Shown in pieces: positions 59,743 through 64,000 of a stretch of DNA of 64,000 bases. Position numbers and translations under genes: made by a program. Position 1 is the first letter of the stretch, and each line of letters starts with the position of its first letter. The stretch comes from Nipponacmea schrenckii (taxonomy: Eukaryota > Mollusca > Gastropoda > Lottiidae). Below the pieces are notes generated by a model, which worked only from the letters and a program-made list of their open reading frames with translations, had not been told where the DNA came from and did not search any database. The stretch is from positions 19,155,769-19,219,768 of the forward strand of contig JAUJPP010000007.1 in assembly GCA_030562195.1 (NCBI GenBank), read 5' to 3'.

Positions 59743-60807
59743 ATGGAATTTGAAGTAGCACATGAAGCGTTTTCGGACCTTACAACCGTTCCGGACTGTG
59801 CCAAAAATCCAAACCATGAAAAATTTATTAAATTTGATGAGTTTAAAGTAGAAGATTTACCAGAAGCTATGAGAACAGAAGAAATCTATCAATATGTAAA
59901 GAATATTGGATTAAGAGTAGTCAGGTTAACTGTTGAAAGGGATGATGGATCTTCTGTGTTTGGAACAGGTGTTGTTTATAAGGCTGGAATCTTTTATGGT
60001 ATTCTGACGAACGACCATGTCGTAGCTTCTCAAACCGATGTTGAAAATTGTACCATAGATTTCTTCTATCATACAGAGGGCCAGCCATTGATACAAAGTA
60101 AAGGACAGGCCTTACAAATAGGATCAGCAATACAGGATAAAAGCATCTTTACATTTTCACCAGTACCAGCATCTTTAGAGAGAATGAATCTGAAGGATAA
60201 CTCCGACAGTTTAGCTACTGTAACGCTGATATTTGAAGATGAATCTAAAAGTACAAATATTGGATGTATTGCTAGGGAAATGTCTAAATGGTTTGTACTA
60301 GTTCCGAGGGAAAATCAAAAACAGCCTGTCGCTGTCGAGATCGAGTTTTTTGAAGCGAAGACTGGAAGAAGTTACCTTTATGAAGCTGGTTCCGAACTGG
60401 TTGATGTATCAGACCCAAAAGCGACCCAGATTGAAGTTCCAGACGACGATGTTCCACAATTTGTAAAAGATTTTACTTTTGACAAATTCCAAGCGCCTTG
60501 GCCAAAGGGAAATGGTAACTTTACCCCATTAGTGATAGCCCACCCACATGGTGGACCAAAAACTATCACAATGGGAATGCTTCTCGATTTTGAAGATCGT
60601 GGCCGCATTGCAATGATTCGCCATACAGCTGAGACATGTCCTGGCTCGAGTGGAGGGCTGTTGCTAACTCTTGGTGGAGATACATCATCCTATTGTGAAT
60701 TCTGTAACACAGTAGGAGTACATTGTGAAGGGCAAAAAGTGGAAGAATATAATGGAAAGAAACTTTACAATGGCAATTTGAATGTGTCTTTGTTTAATAA
60801 CTCTTAA
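59743..60807 (+). CDS. Intracellular trypsin-fold protease-like protein, intronless, 354 aa
   Basis: No signal peptide; the first 50 residues are acidic and polar. A chymotrypsin-type double beta-barrel is suggested by SVFGTGVVYKAG (71-82), TNDHVV with the putative catalytic His92, and TCPGSSGG with the putative nucleophile Ser303 in the GxSGG position (DS replaced by SS). The acid is not certain; Asp155 in NSDSLATVTLIF is one candidate. VIAHPHGGPKTITMGML (264-280) resembles the strand before the nucleophile loop. Eight cysteines are scattered, consistent with a cytosolic protein. The closest concept is the FAM111/trypsin-2-like peptidase group common in molluscs, but I cannot name a subfamily. 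An in-line TATA box and no introns contrast with the neighbours. Proteolytic activity is inferred, not shown. Confidence 0.7.
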   Translation: MEFEVAHEAFSDLTTVPDCAKNPNHEKFIKFDEFKVEDLPEAMRTEEIYQYVKNIGLRVVRLTVERDDGSSVFGTGVVYKAGIFYGILTNDHVVASQTDVENCTIDFFYHTEGQPLIQSKGQALQIGSAIQDKSIFTFSPVPASLERMNLKDNSDSLATVTLIFEDESKSTNIGCIAREMSKWFVLVPRENQKQPVAVEIEFFEAKTGRSYLYEAGSELVDVSDPKATQIEVPDDDVPQFVKDFTFDKFQAPWPKGNGNFTPLVIAHPHGGPKTITMGMLLDFEDRGRIAMIRHTAETCPGSSGGLLLTLGGDTSSYCEFCNTVGVHCEGQKVEEYNGKKLYNGNLNVSLFNNS

Positions 60808-61281
60808 ACCTGTTTCGTCGTTTGTCTGTTTACTTATCAGTTTGAATCTTACAGATTTAATAGAACTATTAAAACAGAACCTGAAACATAATTTGAAACC
60901 TAAACTAAATATTTCTGTATAATATTTGTATATTGTACAGGTCTTCATTATTCATGTATGTACATACTATACAGTGTAAATATTTTACTATGATTTATGT
61001 AATTTATTGCAATATAGACGAATATGACATCAGATATCGATGTAACTAAATAGCGGTAATTTTAAATTCTCGAAAATGTTCTTTCGTGATGTTTTTGTTT
61101 CTTTCCATAATATTGCAAATATTTTGAATTATGTTTCAAAAACGTTTAGTTTATAGGGTTATCATAGTCTAAAAACCTATATACAATACCTTCAGAGTTT
61201 CTGAAAAATACTCAATTACTGAAAATGAAGCAAAACTCGACTGTAACTTATTTCAAATTTTTATGAAATGTAGCCTACGAT
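60808..61281. other. 3' flank of the protease-like gene
   Basis: AT-rich sequence with no canonical AATAAA close to the stop (an ATTAAA-like variant near 60866). No other feature. Confidence 0.4.
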
Positions 61282-61809
61282 TTATGGTTTACAATTGTAT
61301 TTCTCTTTCTCGTTGAGATTCTTAGCAGGTTTTATGCTGTAAATGATATTATTTTTATAATTATTAAAATATATAATATACACCCTGCAGTATTCATATA
61401 CCCGTACCTGAATCTGTGGACAATTATTGTTAGAAGGCATGTAAGTCATTCCGTTTAATAATTTAAGATCCCATGTACATCTAGGAATTGATAATGTATG
61501 GATGAACAATTTGAGATATATTGCCCTTGAGTTTTCAACCCATATAAATGAAACTTTATTGAATGAATCGATCTCACGGATATGGAGGATGGAGGGATTC
61601 TCTAGTTGTGCAGATGAAACAATAACCGAGCTAAACTTGCAAATCGACAAAAGTGAAGCTAAACTTGCAACTGTCCTGACAGCAATTTCTTTCATTGCAT
61701 ACTGCATGACGTTGCCCTTCTTGTTAGACCAAAAGGTGAAGAAAAGTAGCACGTAAATCTCCATTAATTTCTCTTTAATCAAGGTCATGTATGAAGATAT
61801 TAATCTCAC
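61282..61809 (-). CDS. Unrecognised ORF, 175 codons (doubtful)
   Basis: An open frame of this length is unexpected in such AT-rich DNA. From its internal ATG at about 61764 it starts with MEIYVLLFFTFWS, a signal-peptide-like segment, and continues without clear domain or repeat. An opposite-strand 84-codon frame (61502-61756) overlaps it and is probably its shadow. The C-terminal third is Asn/Lys/Tyr-rich, like random AT-rich sequence, so an exon may end before about 61470. No homologue is recognised. Confidence 0.3.
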   Translation of the reverse strand: MRLISSYMTLIKEKLMEIYVLLFFTFWSNKKGNVMQYAMKEIAVRTVASLASLLSICKFSSVIVSSAQLENPSILHIREIDSFNKVSFIWVENSRAIYLKLFIHTLSIPRCTWDLKLLNGMTYMPSNNNCPQIQVRVYEYCRVYIIYFNNYKNNIIYSIKPAKNLNEKEKYNCKP

Positions 61810-62044
61810 GCAATACGATATACCTTAATCCGGCTTCATATTACCATGACTATATACGACGACTACTCATAATGCTTTTTTTTAAAACTAACTTCCTACG
61901 TGTGGTCTGCTTAAAATATGTCGTAAGCTTCCAGGTGATTCAACGCTAGAAATAAACTACAGTATCAGAATAATAAACACAAACCATTTCTTAGAAATAT
62001 GCAAATTAAGTTATAGTTTAAGTTGGCGTTGGTTCAAAATGAGT

Positions 62045-62050
62045 TTTATT
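62045..62050 (-). terminator. Polyadenylation signal of the 12-cysteine secreted protein gene
   Basis: TTTATT on + (AATAAA on -) about 70 bases after the stop at 62120. Confidence 0.45.
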
Positions 62051-62119
62051 AAGATAAATGAATTGACAAACATGAATATTATGAATGATTTGAGAAATAA
62101 AGTAGATGATGCTTTTGAA

Positions 62120-63740
62120 TTAATTGGTTCTTCTGAGTGGCACATCCAGTTGGTTCATGTATAATGATACGTACGAGACGGATGCTGGTGTACAGTTCTC
62201 ATCTTTCAAAAGATAGGGTTCCAGACAGGCAGCTAATCGTCCGTAAGGATACCTTTAATATAAAACACAAAGTTATAGCACTTTCATATAATTTTTATCT
62301 GTGTTTGTAGTTGGCCTGTTCCAAGTGCAAATTTATGACAGTTGTTTTCGTCCGCTGATGAACCCTAGCAGCTCCTTCTTTTCTTTTCGTAAAAATAATA
62401 GAAAACTTACGGACAGAAATTTTTGCACCCTGCTCTGGTTCTGGTTTTGCACGTGCTGGTATTATTGCTGAATGATTCTGATTTAAAACATGGCAAACTT
62501 TCACTGAAGCCTAAAAAAGATTTTAAATATTTTAACTGGAATCAAATTTAAACAACATTAATGTTATACATTTACCTAAACTTCAAACACACTGCTCTAA
62601 GGTACAGAAAAGTAGGTCTCTAATTTCATTAATCATTAGTCGACTTGTTTTATAAATCGAGAATGGGCTTGTATACTCACCCTCTGTGGTGTCACACATC
62701 CAGCCAATCATGGCTATAGCTCGTTCCATGGATGGTACAGGAATAGAGCATTCCACTTCACCGTAACATTTCTTTAAATTTTCCAAGTCATTTCTGAATT
62801 ATATGATATATAATAATAATAGGCCGACATGTACTTTACTTGACAGGAAATCCAGTTTGCCAGAGACAAGTCTTCCCTGGTACAAATATTATAAAACACA
62901 CATATATACACAATTTATATATACAAGACAAAGTATATGTTTATGAGATTCGTATAGCACTGTTTTATAAATAGTGGGACGTTTTTCTCGTGTGCTTTTA
63001 AAAGGCCTTTGCTACGATCAATAGAAATGAATAGTCAATCATGAGCCAGATCTCGCTATAGTTTAAACTGAATTGTCCCTGAAACAGCAAATTGCAAATC
63101 ATATCTGTAATTTTATAAAGGCAAGAACTGTGTCATCAGTGTTCTGATTATGTTAGAGGTTCTGTTTTGTATGGGTTGGACAATATGTTTATTTGATGTA
63201 ATAATAGCATGTAAACTTCACCTGCAAAAGTTCACCAATTGTGTTGGATCTACGTTGCTGAAATTCATTCTCATTAATGCATCTTGAAGGAAATTCAACG
63301 GCTCAAAACATCGAATTCTGTCTTGCATACATCTGTACATTCCAATATCAGCAGGATGGGCGTGTTGGATTGGTACCCTGCTTTGGAGTCGCTCTCTTTC
63401 TATAACTGTGTATAGAAACAAAAAGGTTCCTTAATTAAAAACTTAACTATATATTTTGATGAAATTTGTAGCATAGTCATTATTTTCTGAGTTACTAAGC
63501 CTCATCCAGTAAATAGAAAGAGAAATAATATAATCTCGACGTTTGGATAGTCTACATGAAAAACTCTGGACCAATTTTCTCCATTGCGTCCCAATTCTTA
63601 TTTAAAAATGAAAAACAGAACGTAACACTACAATTCACTTCAAAAAAGACTACAGATATTGTTTGCTTACCTGGAATTGAATGGGTCCAACAAAAACAAA
63701 ATAGAGAGATGAAATAAACGATAGATTTCTCCATTGTCAT
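62120..63740 (-). CDS. Secreted 12-cysteine protein, five exons, 199 aa
   Basis: Exons on -: 63671-63740, 63222-63405, 62681-62793, 62411-62510, 62120-62252. All are GT-AG with matching phases (600 nt). The first exon encodes a signal peptide (MEKSIVYFISLFCFCWTHSIP; a second ATG two codons upstream was taken as start). The mature part has exactly twelve cysteines at about 49, 56, 84, 94, 100, 118, 130, 143, 151, 155, 165 and 176, so six disulphides are possible. N-glycosylation sequons occur at about 71, 138-139 and 175. The C-x6-C ... C-x9-C-x5-C spacing with amphipathic helices in between recalls helical cysteine-rich extracellular families of invertebrates (for example DUF19-like), but I do not recognise it. 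Function unknown; extracellular. Confidence 0.75.
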
Positions 63741-64000
63741 GATACAAAACTGCTACAAATGTGGACAATATAATAACTAATATTAAGAATTAGAATTTTC
63801 TCTTTATAACGACATTTTTTACCAATTTAAAAATCTTTTAAAATACTTGTAGGTATTACGGTAATACTTATAATCCTAATAACTGGTACATCCTCATAAA
63901 GGATTAATATTATATGATGTAAAGTGGGATTATGCTAACATAATATTTATCACAATTGGCTGTTGGAGATATATCTACTATCCCAAGTCTTATGTTTAAA
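63741..64000. promoter_or_regulatory. Upstream region of the 12-cysteine secreted protein gene
   Basis: The 260 bases upstream of the ATG would carry the 5' UTR and promoter. No definite TATA box or other motif stands out in the AT-rich background. Confidence 0.3.

Noticed and set aside
61502..61756. 84-codon + strand ORF
   Set aside because: Overlaps the longer - strand frame and has no recognisable content; kept only as a mention under that entry.

Overview
The window looks like nuclear DNA of an invertebrate animal, most probably a mollusc or other lophotrochozoan. The DNA is AT-rich, genes are split into many short exons with GT-AG introns of a few hundred bases to 9 kb, and the introns are full of short interspersed elements and minisatellites. 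The gene set is animal: augmin, SMIM8, NMNAT, NOP14, cathepsin A and PGAM homologues. The phylum is an inference from repeat style and protein flavour, not from a search. Every exon chain given here was built by hand from splice sites and phase continuity, and the homology calls rest on recognised motifs.

Left part (1-12.3 kb). The last codons of an unrecognised + strand gene (stop at 123-125) converge on HAUS8 (-, 16 exons, 610 aa, ATG at 8510, stop at 204). HAUS8 introns hold a TTAA-flanked inverted-repeat element, a decayed tRNA-derived SINE and a DIRS-like gag remnant. HAUS8 is divergent from the two-exon SMIM8 (+, 104 aa), which has a short uORF overlapping its start codon.

Middle (12.3-35 kb). 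One gene, nicotinamide mononucleotide adenylyltransferase (NMNAT, -), spans about 22.6 kb. It has a short form of 259 aa. A phase-perfect splice through the short form's stop codon would give a 358-aa form ending in a PDZ-ligand-like ETCV. Its large introns carry MITEs, SINEs, a perfect 32-bp palindrome, a 28-bp minisatellite and a 42-bp tandem array.

Right-centre (35-53 kb). NOP14 (+, 21 exons, 893 aa) is divergent from NMNAT and converges on an intronless cathepsin A-like serine carboxypeptidase (-, 485 aa). Next is a cofactor-dependent phosphoglycerate mutase (+) with two tandem alternative first coding exons, one preceded by a basic presequence-like extension. Its fifth exon has an apparent one-base excess that breaks the frame.

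Right end (53-64 kb). A 24-bp tandem array precedes a small two-TM CD225/dispanin-like protein (-, 206 aa), whose upstream side carries a 21-bp array organised into 84-bp higher-order units. An intronless cytosolic trypsin-fold protease-like protein (+, 354 aa) and a five-exon secreted 12-cysteine protein (-, 199 aa) follow. No operon, CRISPR or prokaryotic logic is present. Apart from the divergent or convergent gene pairs, the neighbours have unrelated functions.
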